From assembly GCA_017559445.1 (NCBI GenBank), contig JAFYSJ010000019.1:1-64000 (forward strand): DNA of 64,000 nt. Direction: 5' to 3'. Origin of the DNA: Clostridia bacterium. Its GTDB lineage: Bacteria > Bacillota > Clostridia > RGIG7378. The position numbers and the translations under genes were made by a program. The notes beneath the pieces are model-generated. The model was not told the origin of the DNA and searched no databases. It worked only from the letters and a program-made list of their open reading frames with translations. Below, piece after piece: positions 49,282-58,012 of this stretch. Each line of letters starts with the position of its first letter. Position 1 is the stretch's first letter.

Positions 49282-49508
49282 TGAAGGAACTGCTTTCAAC
49301 TATTGTTACTCCCCTTGTATCCAAGCCTCAGGATATTACAATCACTGAGACGGTAGAAGGAGATACAGTTACTTTAACATTGCACGTAGCCGAAGAGGAT
49401 ATGGGCAGAGTTATTGGTAAGCAGGGCAGAATCGCAAAGGCTATCAGGACTCTTATGAAGTCCGTTGCTGTCAGAAATGACACAAAGGTAGTAGTAGAGA
49501 TTGTATAA
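49281..49508 (+). CDS. khpA: KH-domain RNA-binding protein KhpA (YlqC)
   Basis: The protein has 75 residues, a single KH domain with GRVIGKQGRIAKAIRTL (the GxxG RNA-binding loop). It works with KhpB as an RNA chaperone that affects cell elongation and division in Firmicutes. It sits in its usual position between rpsP and rimM. Confidence 0.95.
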   Translation: MKELLSTIVTPLVSKPQDITITETVEGDTVTLTLHVAEEDMGRVIGKQGRIAKAIRTLMKSVAVRNDTKVVVEIV

Positions 49509-49510
49509 TA

Positions 49511-50008
49511 ATGAGAGTAGAAATCGGTAACATCGTTAACACACACGGAATCCGCGGCGAGGTCAAGGTAGTTCCTCAGACCTTTGATACTGCAAGATTT
49601 TCCAAGCTCAAGAAGGTTTATATTGAGAGAGGCGAACAGAGTCGCCAGATGGTCATTGAGGCTGTCAGAAGACATGGTAACCTCGTATTCATTAAGTTCA
49701 AGGGCGTTGAGAATCCAGAGGATGCAGCACTTCTTAAGGGCTGGGATATTATGATTGACAAGGATCAGGTTTTGCCTCTTCCTAAGGACACATATTATAT
49801 CTTTGACCTTATTGGTTGCGTTTGCTTGGATACAGAAGGAAACATGCTTGGCAAGTTAGTGGACGTGTTGGAAACAGGCGCAGCAGACGTTTATGTCATC
49901 AAGAACGACAAGGGTGTAGAGAAATTAGTTCCTGCAGTGCATGAGTTCGTCAAGGACGTTAACATCAGCACTAAGACTATTATTATCAACCCACCAGTGG
50001 AGGCATAA
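49511..50008 (+). CDS. rimM: Ribosome maturation factor RimM
   Basis: The protein has 165 residues: the RimM N-domain starting with IGNIVNTHGIRGEVKV and a C-terminal PRC-barrel (YYIFDLIGC..., LVPAVHEFV). It helps 30S head assembly through S19. The gap to khpA is 2 bases and the stop overlaps the trmD start (TAATG). Confidence 0.97.
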   Translation: MRVEIGNIVNTHGIRGEVKVVPQTFDTARFSKLKKVYIERGEQSRQMVIEAVRRHGNLVFIKFKGVENPEDAALLKGWDIMIDKDQVLPLPKDTYYIFDLIGCVCLDTEGNMLGKLVDVLETGAADVYVIKNDKGVEKLVPAVHEFVKDVNISTKTIIINPPVEA

Positions 50009-50802
50009 TGAAGTTTACAGTTCTAACTATCTTTCCGGAGATGATTAAGGAGTATTGCTCCCATAGCATCATCGGCAGAGGAGTAGAAAAGGGATTGATC
50101 TCTGTAGATGCCGTAAATATCAGGGATTTTACAGAGGACAAGCATCTTAAGGTAGACGATACACCATATGGCGGTGGGGACGGCATGGTTATGTCATGTC
50201 AGCCCATATTTGACGCCATAGAGAGTGTTAAAGCTTCGAGTCAGCATAGACCTAAGGTTTTATACATGAGTCCACAGGGCACAGTATTAAGCCAGCCTAA
50301 GCTGAGACAGTTGGCTGAAGAGCAGGAGTTGATTTTGCTTTGCGGTCATTATGAGGGCATTGACGAGCGAGTTATTGAATCCTTGGTTGACGAGGAGATT
50401 TCACTTGGAGATTATGTCTTAACAGGCGGCGAGTTAGCAGCAATGGTTGTTATAGATGGTGTTTCAAGGCTTTTGCCTGGAGTACTCCACAATGACAATT
50501 CAAGCGTAGAGGAAAGTCATGAGACTGGACTCTTAGAGTATCCACTCTATACAAAGCCTGAAAATTTCCGAGGAATGGTTGTTCCAGAAGTTTTGTTATC
50601 TGGCCATCATGCAAAGATTGAAGCATGGCGACAGGAACAGATGGTGGAACGTACCAAGCTCAAGAGACCTGACATGTACGAAAAGGCAGTGGAGGATAAC
50701 AATCCAATCATTGCTCAAGTAAATGACAGGATTAAAAAAGAATTGGCTCGAGAGAGACGTAGGGCCAAGAAGTTATCACAGTCAAATACAACTTCTACTT
50801 GA
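50008..50802 (+). CDS. trmD: tRNA (guanine37-N1)-methyltransferase TrmD
   Basis: The protein has 264 residues of SPOUT class with the trefoil-knot residues: LCGHYEGIDERV, SLGDYVLTGGELA and RLLPGVL. It makes m1G37, next to the anticodon of tRNAs reading CNN, including the Leu tRNA in this window with G37. The C-terminus is extended and basic (RERRRAKKL). Most operons of this type continue with rplS; here rpmB with its own promoter follows. Confidence 0.98.
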   Translation: MKFTVLTIFPEMIKEYCSHSIIGRGVEKGLISVDAVNIRDFTEDKHLKVDDTPYGGGDGMVMSCQPIFDAIESVKASSQHRPKVLYMSPQGTVLSQPKLRQLAEEQELILLCGHYEGIDERVIESLVDEEISLGDYVLTGGELAAMVVIDGVSRLLPGVLHNDNSSVEESHETGLLEYPLYTKPENFRGMVVPEVLLSGHHAKIEAWRQEQMVERTKLKRPDMYEKAVEDNNPIIAQVNDRIKKELARERRRAKKLSQSNTTST

Positions 50803-50826
50803 AGTTTTCAGTTGTTTGACTATAAT
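50799..50826 (+). promoter_or_regulatory. Promoter of rpmB
   Basis: TTGAAG, a 16-base spacer and TATAAT. The -35 overlaps the trmD stop codon and the right arm of a small hairpin (AACTTC / GAAGTT). Confidence 0.6.
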
Positions 50827-50874
50827 AGTAATGTTTAATTAGTTTTTTTATCACCATTAAGGAGGTGCTACGAT

Positions 50875-51063
50875 ATGGCAAAGTGTTCAGTTTGCGGTAA
50901 GGCAACAGTTTTCGGTCACAACAGATCTCACGCTCTTAACGCTACAATCCGCACATGGAAGCCCAACATTAAGAAGGTTAAGGTTGTTGATGAGAACGGA
51001 ACTAACAAGAGAGTTTACGTTTGCACATCATGCCTTCGCGAGGGCAAGGTTACTAGAGCTTAA
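50875..51063 (+). CDS. rpmB: 50S ribosomal protein L28
   Basis: The protein has 62 residues. It has CSVCGKATVFGHNRSHA and a zinc-ribbon form with Cys pairs at the start (CSVC) and the end (CTSC). The C+ form usually indicates zinc binding, in contrast to C-minus paralogues used under zinc limitation. AAGGAGG precedes the ATG. Confidence 0.98.
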   Translation: MAKCSVCGKATVFGHNRSHALNATIRTWKPNIKKVKVVDENGTNKRVYVCTSCLREGKVTRA

Positions 51064-51097
51064 TTTCTGCTCGGTATAGTTAATTTTTTGACAAGTG

Positions 51098-51122
51098 CCG
51101 GCTACGTCCGTGGCCGGTTTTG
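51098..51122 (+). terminator. Terminator of rpmB
   Basis: CCGGCTACG / CGTGGCCGG with one G-U pair and a two-base central loop, followed by TTTTG. Confidence 0.8.
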
Positions 51123-51126
51123 TTAT

Positions 51127-51229
51127 GCCTAAGCCCCCCGACAGGGTAGATATCCTGTAGGAGGGCACATATTTCTTTGTCTATTTGATCTTCATGACCT
51201 TGCAGACAACGTTTGAGATGGGCTTAGGC
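51127..51229 (-). other. Fold-back of the spoVM transcript onto its 3' region
   Basis: On the minus strand GCCTAAGCCC (51229-51220, codons for LPKP of spoVM) is exactly complementary to GGGCTTAGGC at 51136-51127 in the 3' untranslated part. Between them is a strong hairpin GCCCTCC / GGGGGGC with an inner ACAGG/CCTGT stem (51131-51167). Confidence 0.6.
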
Positions 51230-51252
51230 AATTTGATAATTACAACTTTCAT
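51181..51252 (-). CDS. spoVM: Stage V sporulation protein M (SpoVM)
   Basis: A 23-residue peptide, MKVVIIKLPK followed by PISNVVCKVMKIK. It matches the SpoVM pattern (MK..xIKLPK, then an amphipathic helix; B. subtilis SpoVM has 26 residues). SpoVM recognises the convex forespore membrane and anchors SpoIVA, encoded at 17948-19435. The location next to rpmB on the opposite strand agrees with the Bacillus arrangement. No strong SD is seen; the region upstream (GAAAGAAATAGG) is purine-rich. No clear sigma-E promoter was found. Confidence 0.85.
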   Translation of the reverse strand: MKVVIIKLPKPISNVVCKVMKIK

Positions 51253-51324
51253 TGGTAGGAACCTATTTCTTTCTGCTGGTTTATATTATTCTGCATATTT
51301 TCTAGTGTGAAAGATAAATTTTTC

Positions 51325-51353
51325 TTGCCAAGATTATTGACTCGTGGTAGAAT
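51325..51353 (+). promoter_or_regulatory. Promoter of rpsT
   Basis: TTGCCA, a 17-base spacer and TAGAAT, about 70 bases upstream of the rpsT start codon. Confidence 0.6.
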
Positions 51354-51421
51354 GCTTCGAGTTGACGGTTGTACAATTACTTTCGTTTTCATATAGGATT
51401 TTTTACCAGGAGGTGAAGAGC

Positions 51422-51691
51422 ATGGCAAACAACAAGCAGTCCAAGAAGAGAATTCTTATTAACGATAAGAAGAACGCACAGAACACTATTCTTAGATCTG
51501 AGCTTAGAACAGAGATCAAGAAGACAAAGGCAGCTATCGCAAACGGTGCAGAGAACGCTGCAGCACTTCAGTCTAATTGTGCTAAGACATTGGATCAGGC
51601 AGCTGCTAAGGGTCTTATCAGCAAGAAGACAGCTTCCAGAAAGAAGTCTAGAATCGCTAGAGCAGCTAACAAGGCAGCAAAGGCTGAGTAA
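51422..51691 (+). CDS. rpsT: 30S ribosomal protein S20
   Basis: The protein has 89 residues, highly basic and helical: NNKQSKKRILINDKKN and ASRKKSRIARAANKA. It is a primary 16S-binding protein. The SD AGGAGG precedes ATG 51422; the longer in-frame start at 51344 overlaps the promoter -10 region and is rejected. Confidence 0.97.
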   Translation: MANNKQSKKRILINDKKNAQNTILRSELRTEIKKTKAAIANGAENAAALQSNCAKTLDQAAAKGLISKKTASRKKSRIARAANKAAKAE

Positions 51692-51709
51692 TTTTATTTA
51701 GTTTATATT

Positions 51710-51743
51710 AAGGCGGTGGTTCAATAGAATCTCCGCCTTTTTA
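51710..51743 (+). terminator. Terminator of rpsT
   Basis: AAGGCGG / CCGCCTT stem with a 16-base loop and TTTTTATTTT. Confidence 0.85.
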
Positions 51744-51813
51744 TTTTGTCTGTTTGCTTGCAGTAGTGTGGGTATAACAGTAAAATAAGACAAAATATGT
51801 AAAGAGGTGTTTT

Positions 51814-53658
51814 ATGAGCACTGTATATTTAAGTGATGAGATATTAAATAGCGTAAACAAGCCTGCCAGATATACTGGTGGTGAGATTGGCGCTGTGTAT
51901 AAGAAGCCTGGCACATATGATGTGCGTTTTGCATTCTGCTTCCCAGACAACTACGACGTAGGTATGTCTTGTCTTGGCCTTAGAATTTTGTACCATCTTA
52001 TGAATGAGCAGAGAGATTACTGCTACTGTGAGAGATGTTTTGCTCCATGGCCAGATATGGAAGAGAAGATGAGAGCTAACAACATTCCTCTTTTCTCTAT
52101 TGAGACTAGAACTCCTATTAATGAGTTTGATTTAGTTGGATTTACATTGCAGTTTGAGATGAGCTTTACAAATATTCTCAACATGCTGGATATGTCCAAT
52201 ATCCCCATGTTCACTAAGGACCGTAAGTACGGAGATCCATTCGTCTGCGCAGGTGGTCCATGTGCCATGAACCCTGAACCATTGGCTGATTTCGTCGACT
52301 TTTTCTTGATTGGCGAAGGCGAAGAGATGAACCTTGAGATGCTGGATGTTTATAGAGAGTGGAAGCATTCTGGTAGCACAGACCGTCAGGAGTTCCTTAG
52401 AATGGTTTCTAAGATTCCAGGCGTTTATGTACCTAGCCTTTATGACGTTACATATAACGATGACGGCACAGTTAATGCAATTACTCCTGTGGATGACACA
52501 GTACCAGCTAAGGTGCGCAAGCGTATTATTAATGACTTGGACAATGTATATTTCCCCAAGGATATCATCGTGCCACTTACAGAGGTTATTCATGACCGTA
52601 TTATGCTTGAACTTTTCCGCGGATGTATTCGTGGATGCAGATTCTGTCAGGCAGGATTTATTTATAGACCATTTAGAGAAAAGCATGCAGACACACTTGT
52701 GGACAATGCTTTGACTTTGGAGTGCAACTCTGGATATGAGGAGATTTCTCTTACATCTCTCAGCACATCTGATTACAGAGAGCTTGAGCCTCTTACACGT
52801 CAGTTAGTTGATCTTTTGGCTCCTAAAAAGGTTAGTTTGTCAGTTCCTTCCTTGAGAGTAGACGAATTCCCAGACGATTTACTTGATAGAATCGAGTCTG
52901 TACGTAAGTCTGGTCTTACAATTGCCCCAGAGGCAGGTACTCAGAGAATGCGTGACGTTATTAATAAGGGCGTTACAATGGAGGACTTTGACAAGACAAT
53001 TAACATCGCAATCGACAAGGGTAGAGACAGAGTTAAGCTTTACTTTATGATTGGTTTGCCCACAGAGACCATGGAGGACGTGGAAGGTATTGCACAGATG
53101 GCTGAGCACGTTGTTGATCTCTTTAAGGCTAAGAATAGGGCTAAGAGATTGACAGTTTCCCTTGGTATTTCTTCCTTTGTGCCTAAGCCATTTACACCAT
53201 TCCAGTGGGAGGCACAGGATTCTGCAGTATCCCTTAAAGAAAAGCAGGATTACCTTAAGAAGAGATTGCCTAGGGGCAAGATTACACTTAGCTGGAATGA
53301 TACACCTACATCTGTTTTGGAGGCAGTATTTGCTAGAGGCGATAGACGTACAGGCGATATCCTTTATAGAGCATGGCAGAAGGGATGCAAGTTTGACTCC
53401 TGGCATGAGTGGCTCAATCTCGAAGCATGGTTCCAGGCTATTGAAGAAAGTGGCTTAGATCCAAAATTCTACACTGAGAGAGCACGTAGCACAGATGAAG
53501 TTTTGCCCTGGAGCGTTATTGATGTTGGCGTAACAGAAGCATTCCTTGCTAGGGAGAGAGATCGCGCATACAAGGGTCTTATTACTAAGAACTGTAAGCA
53601 GGCATGTAATATGTGCGGCGCCAAGTGTTTTGATGGAGGTATCTGCAATGAGCACTGA
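51814..53658 (+). CDS. TIGR03960-family radical SAM protein
   Basis: The protein has 614 residues: an N-terminal B12-binding-like Rossmann part, then the radical SAM core with CIRGCRFCQ (CxxxCxxC iron-sulfur motif near residue 270) and a C-terminal region ending in a Cys cluster (CKQACNMCGAKC). In many Firmicutes it lies directly before a DUF2344 protein and RNase G, exactly as here. It may modify an RNA or ribosomal component; the substrate is unknown. Confidence 0.93.
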   Translation: MSTVYLSDEILNSVNKPARYTGGEIGAVYKKPGTYDVRFAFCFPDNYDVGMSCLGLRILYHLMNEQRDYCYCERCFAPWPDMEEKMRANNIPLFSIETRTPINEFDLVGFTLQFEMSFTNILNMLDMSNIPMFTKDRKYGDPFVCAGGPCAMNPEPLADFVDFFLIGEGEEMNLEMLDVYREWKHSGSTDRQEFLRMVSKIPGVYVPSLYDVTYNDDGTVNAITPVDDTVPAKVRKRIINDLDNVYFPKDIIVPLTEVIHDRIMLELFRGCIRGCRFCQAGFIYRPFREKHADTLVDNALTLECNSGYEEISLTSLSTSDYRELEPLTRQLVDLLAPKKVSLSVPSLRVDEFPDDLLDRIESVRKSGLTIAPEAGTQRMRDVINKGVTMEDFDKTINIAIDKGRDRVKLYFMIGLPTETMEDVEGIAQMAEHVVDLFKAKNRAKRLTVSLGISSFVPKPFTPFQWEAQDSAVSLKEKQDYLKKRLPRGKITLSWNDTPTSVLEAVFARGDRRTGDILYRAWQKGCKFDSWHEWLNLEAWFQAIEESGLDPKFYTERARSTDEVLPWSVIDVGVTEAFLARERDRAYKGLITKNCKQACNMCGAKCFDGGICNEH

Positions 53659-54448
53659 TAAAAAGCAGGTGATCAACACTATTCAGGATAATGGTGGTCT
53701 TGGTTGCGTTATTAGATATAGATTTGTAAAGGGAGAGACTGTTAGATACATTTCTCACTTGGATATGCTCCATACATTTGAGAGAGCTGTTCGTCGTGCA
53801 CATATCCCGATTTCTTACAGCAGAGGATACAACCCTCATCCTAGCTTGATCTTTGGTATGGCTCTTTCTCTTGGCGTAAGCTCCGAGTGCGAGGCAATGG
53901 ACATGGGCCTTGCAGAAAAGTGCGAGATTGATGTTACTTTGGACAAAGCAAATAAGGCTTTGCCCATGGATTTGCAGCTTTTGGATGGTCAGTTTACACC
54001 TCCTAAGAACAGCATCATGGCTGCTGTATATGCAGGCACATATGCACTTTTGGTGGAGACAGAGGGCGGCACAGCTAAGATTGCTGAGGCTATTAATAAG
54101 ATGATGGCTTCCGAAGAAGTTATTGCTATTAAGAAGTCTAAGGATTCTTCTAAGGAAGTTAACATTAAGCATATGATTAAGGGTTTGGAGGCATGGGATT
54201 ACACAGGCCATGACTGCGACACTCGCATTTTCAAAAAGCCTGAGCATCCAGCAGTTGCAGCAATTGCTGATGCATGGGCAATGACACTTGATAGGGAGGC
54301 AGGAAAACTTACAGTTATTAAGTTGGATTGCACAATGGGATGTAAGGATAACTTGCGTCCAGACATGTTTATGAATGCTTTGTCTACTGTTTGTGGTCAG
54401 GATGTAAGATGCATCAAGATTCACAAGAGTGAAATGCATTACAACTAG
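53648..54448 (+). CDS. TIGR03936-family (DUF2344) radical-SAM-linked protein
   Basis: The protein has 266 residues. It has the RYRFVKGETVRYISHLDMLHTFERAVRRAHIPISYSRGYNPHP-type start of DUF2344 (key parts: YISHLD, RGYNPHP) and a C-terminal 'CTMGCKDNLRPD'. It is always next to or fused with the TIGR03960 radical SAM protein and presumably assists it. GGAGG precedes ATG 53648, which overlaps the upstream gene by 11 bases. Confidence 0.9.
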   Translation: MSTDKKQVINTIQDNGGLGCVIRYRFVKGETVRYISHLDMLHTFERAVRRAHIPISYSRGYNPHPSLIFGMALSLGVSSECEAMDMGLAEKCEIDVTLDKANKALPMDLQLLDGQFTPPKNSIMAAVYAGTYALLVETEGGTAKIAEAINKMMASEEVIAIKKSKDSSKEVNIKHMIKGLEAWDYTGHDCDTRIFKKPEHPAVAAIADAWAMTLDREAGKLTVIKLDCTMGCKDNLRPDMFMNALSTVCGQDVRCIKIHKSEMHYN

Positions 54449-54449
54449 T

Positions 54450-55556
54450 ATGAATACAGGCACACTTTATATTAATTTACAGTCAGAGGACAGTATTTGC
54501 CTTCAGGTTGTGGACAAGCATTTGACTGGCATCCTTAAGGGAGAGAATAGTTCTGACCTTTATATAGGTCGAATTGTGTCTATAAATGGAAGCCTCAATG
54601 CTGCTTTCCTTGATATTGGTGAAGAAAAGAATGGCTTTTTGCCACTTTCCAAGGGACATGGTCTTAAATGTGGCCAGTGTCTTTTGGTTTCTAAGACTAA
54701 GGAGCCTAGAGGAGATAAGGGCGCTCAAGTAACAGATAAGGTTACTTTAGGTGGTAATTTGCTTTGCCTTCTTCCTATGGAAAAGGGATGTATGGTGTCT
54801 AGCAAGATCACAGATCCTGAGCAAATAGCTCAACTTAAGGAGCATGGCAATCAGATTATCTCTGAACTTGGTGGTGATTTTGGCATCATCATGAGGACAA
54901 TGTCAGTTGAAAGCTCATACGAAGTGCTTTTGACAGAGGCTAAGAAACTTTTGGACACATGGCAGGAAGCTAAGGCTAAGATAGACAAGTCTGCTGTGCC
55001 AGGCTCAGTTGATAATCAGACAAGCTTCTGCGACAAAATCCTTAAGACAATGGTTACTCCTGAGATTCAGGAGATTATTGTGGACGATCACGACGCATAT
55101 TGCTATTTGTCCGACTGCATTAATAAATATTTTCAGGGCAAGATTTCTGTAAAGAAATATGACCAAGAATATAAAATGCTTGAATATTACAACCTTAATG
55201 CCTTAATGCGACATAGCTTAGGACACAAGGTTTTGCTCCCAAGTGGAGGTAGCATTGTAATTGATAAAACTGAGGCCATGACTGTTATTGACGTTAACTC
55301 AGGTAAGGGAAGCTTGTCTCCACAGATGGTTATCAAGACTAATTTGGAAGCTTGCAAGGAGATTGCAGCTCAGCTTAGACTTAGGAATCTGGGTGGCATA
55401 ATAGTTGTGGATTTTATCAACATGGATAGGTCTTTGGAGGATCAAGTATTAACTGCCTTAAAGGAAGAAACAGCTGTGGATAGAGCAGTAACTGGTATTT
55501 TTGGTTTTTCAAAACTTGGACTTGTGGAGATTGCTCGCAGCAGAGTTTTGCGTTAA
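54450..55556 (+). CDS. Ribonuclease E/G family protein (RNase G-like)
   Basis: The protein has 368 residues. An S1-like domain at the N-terminus (LYIGRIVSINGSLNAAFLDIGEEKNGFLPL) is followed by the 5'-sensor and DNase I-like catalytic domain with VIDVNSG and VVDFINM, whose Asp residues bind Mg2+. It is shorter than E. coli RNase G (489 residues) and stops near RSRVLR, so it lacks the Zn-link and small domain used for tetramer formation in E. coli. The start ATG 54450 follows the previous stop by 1 base. Confidence 0.88.
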   Translation: MNTGTLYINLQSEDSICLQVVDKHLTGILKGENSSDLYIGRIVSINGSLNAAFLDIGEEKNGFLPLSKGHGLKCGQCLLVSKTKEPRGDKGAQVTDKVTLGGNLLCLLPMEKGCMVSSKITDPEQIAQLKEHGNQIISELGGDFGIIMRTMSVESSYEVLLTEAKKLLDTWQEAKAKIDKSAVPGSVDNQTSFCDKILKTMVTPEIQEIIVDDHDAYCYLSDCINKYFQGKISVKKYDQEYKMLEYYNLNALMRHSLGHKVLLPSGGSIVIDKTEAMTVIDVNSGKGSLSPQMVIKTNLEACKEIAAQLRLRNLGGIIVVDFINMDRSLEDQVLTALKEETAVDRAVTGIFGFSKLGLVEIARSRVLR

Positions 55557-55569
55557 GTAAGGAGGATAT

Positions 55570-56475
55570 ATGAACAAAAAACATATGGGACTTATGGTTC
55601 TCATCTGCGGTCTTGTTGCATTTGCAATTGCATCTTTTGCAGTATGGCTTTACGCAAACTATGAGTTTGGACAGCAGGATTATTACTACGAAGGTAGTGA
55701 AGCCTTTATAGCCGGTGATGCAAATTTAGATGCTTCTAACCTTAAATCCATCGAGATCGATTGGCTTAATGGAGATGTTGAAATTGTTGCTTACGATGGT
55801 ACAGAAATTCAGATTTTTGAATCAAATTCTCCATCCAAAAATGAGGATAAGCTTCACTATCACTTGAATAAGAGCGGATATTTGCAGGTTAAGTATTTCT
55901 CTTCTAGACAGAATGCAGGTATCTACCACAAGGTTGAGAACAAAAAGCTTACTATTAAGGTTCCACAGTCCATTAATTTGAAGGATTTGCAGATTACAGT
56001 TACTACAGGTAATGCTTCTTTTGAGAATATTTCCATTGAGGATAAGCTTTATATTACAGTTATTACTGGTAATGTAGACCTTAATAATTGCAAAGTAAAT
56101 AGACTTTTCTGTGATGTAACTACAGGTAATATTTCTGACAACAACAGCTCAGTTCAGCAGCTTGAGGTGGGTGTTGTAACAGGCGATATGTCTTTGGCTG
56201 GCAACTACGTTAATGTAGATGGCGGAGTTACTACAGGTAATATTACATTGGCTTCTGTGGATGCAACTAAGGTTAAGCTTACTGTTACTACAGGTAATAT
56301 GTTTGTTGACCTTAATGAGGACGACAACTTTACTGTTAGATACTTAGTGGAAACTGGTAAGATTGATTTTGGAACATTTGCAGTTCAGACATTGGGCGCA
56401 TCTCACGTTCAGTATGGAGATGGAACAATGGAGATGATTTTGACTGTAAGGACAGGAAATATCCAATTTAAGTAG
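55570..56475 (+). CDS. Membrane-anchored DUF4097 (beta-strand repeat) protein
   Basis: The protein has 301 residues. One transmembrane helix (7-30) is followed by an extracytoplasmic beta-solenoid made of about seven repeats with the signature 'TTGN' or 'TGN' (VTTGNASFENI, VITGNVDLNNC, VTTGNISDNN, VTTGNITLAS). This is the DUF4097/LiaG-like fold, often in envelope-stress systems. The exact role is unknown. GGAGG precedes the ATG. Confidence 0.8.
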   Translation: MNKKHMGLMVLICGLVAFAIASFAVWLYANYEFGQQDYYYEGSEAFIAGDANLDASNLKSIEIDWLNGDVEIVAYDGTEIQIFESNSPSKNEDKLHYHLNKSGYLQVKYFSSRQNAGIYHKVENKKLTIKVPQSINLKDLQITVTTGNASFENISIEDKLYITVITGNVDLNNCKVNRLFCDVTTGNISDNNSSVQQLEVGVVTGDMSLAGNYVNVDGGVTTGNITLASVDATKVKLTVTTGNMFVDLNEDDNFTVRYLVETGKIDFGTFAVQTLGASHVQYGDGTMEMILTVRTGNIQFK

Positions 56476-56484
56476 GAGATAGAG

Positions 56485-57204
56485 ATGGCATATACTGAGA
56501 TTATTAAGATCAAGGATTACCAGCTTGGTGCAGATGGAACTCTTAGGGATTCCATGATGATGAAGTTTATGCAGCATGCAGCTAGATGCGACATGACAGG
56601 TCATGGATGTCCATACGAGTATCTTGTTAGCAAAAACATGTGCTTTGTTTTAGTTCGTGTTGCATTGGAGAATTATGATAGAGCTGTTTATGATGACGAA
56701 ATCAGACTTGAAACATGGCCAGAGGGTCTAAATGGCATTATGTTTGTTCGTAGATTTAATGCTTGGAGAGGTGATCAGCTGATTATGTCTGCTGTTACTC
56801 TTTGGGTTCTCATGGACCTTACTGCTCGTAAGCTCCTTAGACCTAATGCTTGTGGTGTTGAATTCCCAGCTCCAGAGGGAATGACGAATGCTCTGTCTAT
56901 CCCTAAGAGAGTTTCTACCCCAGAATTTAACAACTTAGTTGGTACATATGATGTTAGATATTCCGACATTGATACTAATGGACATTTGAACAATACAATT
57001 TATTTAGATATTATTTCTAATTGCTTGCCAGATCCGTTTAATCAGCATATTAAGTTCTTTAAGATTGATTATTCTGGTGAAGCCAAGATTGGTGAAAAGT
57101 TGGAAATTTATTTTGTGGAGGATGAGGATAAGGTTTGCTATATGCGTAGCATTCGCTCCTCAGACGGACAGCTGTGCTTTACAGCAAAATTAGAGCTTGA
57201 ATAA
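56485..57204 (+). CDS. Acyl-ACP thioesterase
   Basis: The protein has 239 residues with two hotdog domains of the acyl-ACP thioesterase family (PF01643). The first has MKFMQHAARCDMTGHG; the second has VRYSDIDTNGHLNNTIYLD with the Asp/Asn/His/Glu-type catalytic region. It releases fatty acids from acyl carrier protein. It is 9 bases after the DUF4097 gene. A shared terminator follows. Confidence 0.88.
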   Translation: MAYTEIIKIKDYQLGADGTLRDSMMMKFMQHAARCDMTGHGCPYEYLVSKNMCFVLVRVALENYDRAVYDDEIRLETWPEGLNGIMFVRRFNAWRGDQLIMSAVTLWVLMDLTARKLLRPNACGVEFPAPEGMTNALSIPKRVSTPEFNNLVGTYDVRYSDIDTNGHLNNTIYLDIISNCLPDPFNQHIKFFKIDYSGEAKIGEKLEIYFVEDEDKVCYMRSIRSSDGQLCFTAKLELE

Positions 57205-57209
57205 TTTAA

Positions 57210-57234
57210 ATCCCCGAGTTAGTCGGGGATTTTG
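57210..57234. terminator. Bidirectional terminator between the thioesterase gene and spo0A
   Basis: ATCCCCGA / TCGGGGAT stem with a 5-base loop and TTTT on the plus side. On the minus side, AAATTATTC follows, so it is weaker for spo0A. Confidence 0.8.
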
Positions 57235-57235
57235 T

Positions 57236-58012
57236 TTATTCAGCAATATTGTATTGAAGTCTAAGTTTATCTGCTGCAATTGCAATAAACTCGGCGTTTG
57301 TAGGTTTGCCACGGTCAGTGCTTAATGTATAACCAAAGAGTTTGTCATCTGATTTAACAAATCCCTTGTTCCAAGTACTTTCAATTGCATGGCGGATAGC
57401 TCTCTCTACACGACTAGGGGTTGTACTATACTGGTTAGCAATGGCAGGGTAGAGCTGTTTAGTAATGGAGTTGATTATGTCGTAATCCTTAATGGACAAC
57501 AGAATTGCTTCACGAATAAATTGGTAACCTTTGATATGTGCAGGGATGCCAATTTCACGCATGAGCTTAGTTACTGCAATTTCTAATTCTTTGGATGTAA
57601 CAGGATGTTCAGCAGAAACTTTAGATCCTGCTGGAATTTCTGCTATGAGTGACTGTCTAATTCTAGATAATACAATACCTGTATCAACAGGCTTTAACAT
57701 GTAATAGAAAGCACCCATGGACATAATCTTAGTTGTGATGATGTCGCTATTAATTGAGGAGAGAATAATTACTCTCAAATCGTTTCGGCCAAATGTGTTT
57801 AGTGTTTCCATTACACCCATTCCATCTACAATTGGCAATGCCACATCCATAAGTAAAACATCAGGCAAAAGTTCTTTGATTGATCGAAGAACTTGGTCAC
57901 CATCTGTACAAATTTTCACAACTTCTAAATCCTGCTGTGCGTTAATGGCGCAAGCTAAATCCTGTGCAAATTGTGGATTTGTGTCTGCAATTAATACTTT
58001 GCTTTTTCTCAT
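57236..58012 (-). CDS. spo0A: Sporulation master regulator Spo0A
   Basis: The protein has 258 residues: a receiver domain with the phosphoacceptor D56 in LLMDVALP, acidic D10 and the conserved Lys in LKPVD, a linker, and the Spo0A effector domain with the DNA-recognition helix SRVERAIRHAIE. When phosphorylated by the sporulation kinases or phosphorelay it binds 0A boxes and starts sporulation. GGAGG lies 6 bases before ATG 58012, which excludes the upstream in-frame extension. In 58013-58183 I see a possible TATAAT box but no other gene. Confidence 0.97.
   Translation of the reverse strand: MRKSKVLIADTNPQFAQDLACAINAQQDLEVVKICTDGDQVLRSIKELLPDVLLMDVALPIVDGMGVMETLNTFGRNDLRVIILSSINSDIITTKIMSMGAFYYMLKPVDTGIVLSRIRQSLIAEIPAGSKVSAEHPVTSKELEIAVTKLMREIGIPAHIKGYQFIREAILLSIKDYDIINSITKQLYPAIANQYSTTPSRVERAIRHAIESTWNKGFVKSDDKLFGYTLSTDRGKPTNAEFIAIAADKLRLQYNIAE

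Noticed and set aside
51064-51345. 6S-like or other structured RNA between rpmB and rpsT
   Set aside because: The conspicuous GCCTAAGCCC / GGGCTTAGGC pairing is explained by the spoVM coding sequence and its 3' region; the rest is the rpmB terminator and the rpsT promoter.
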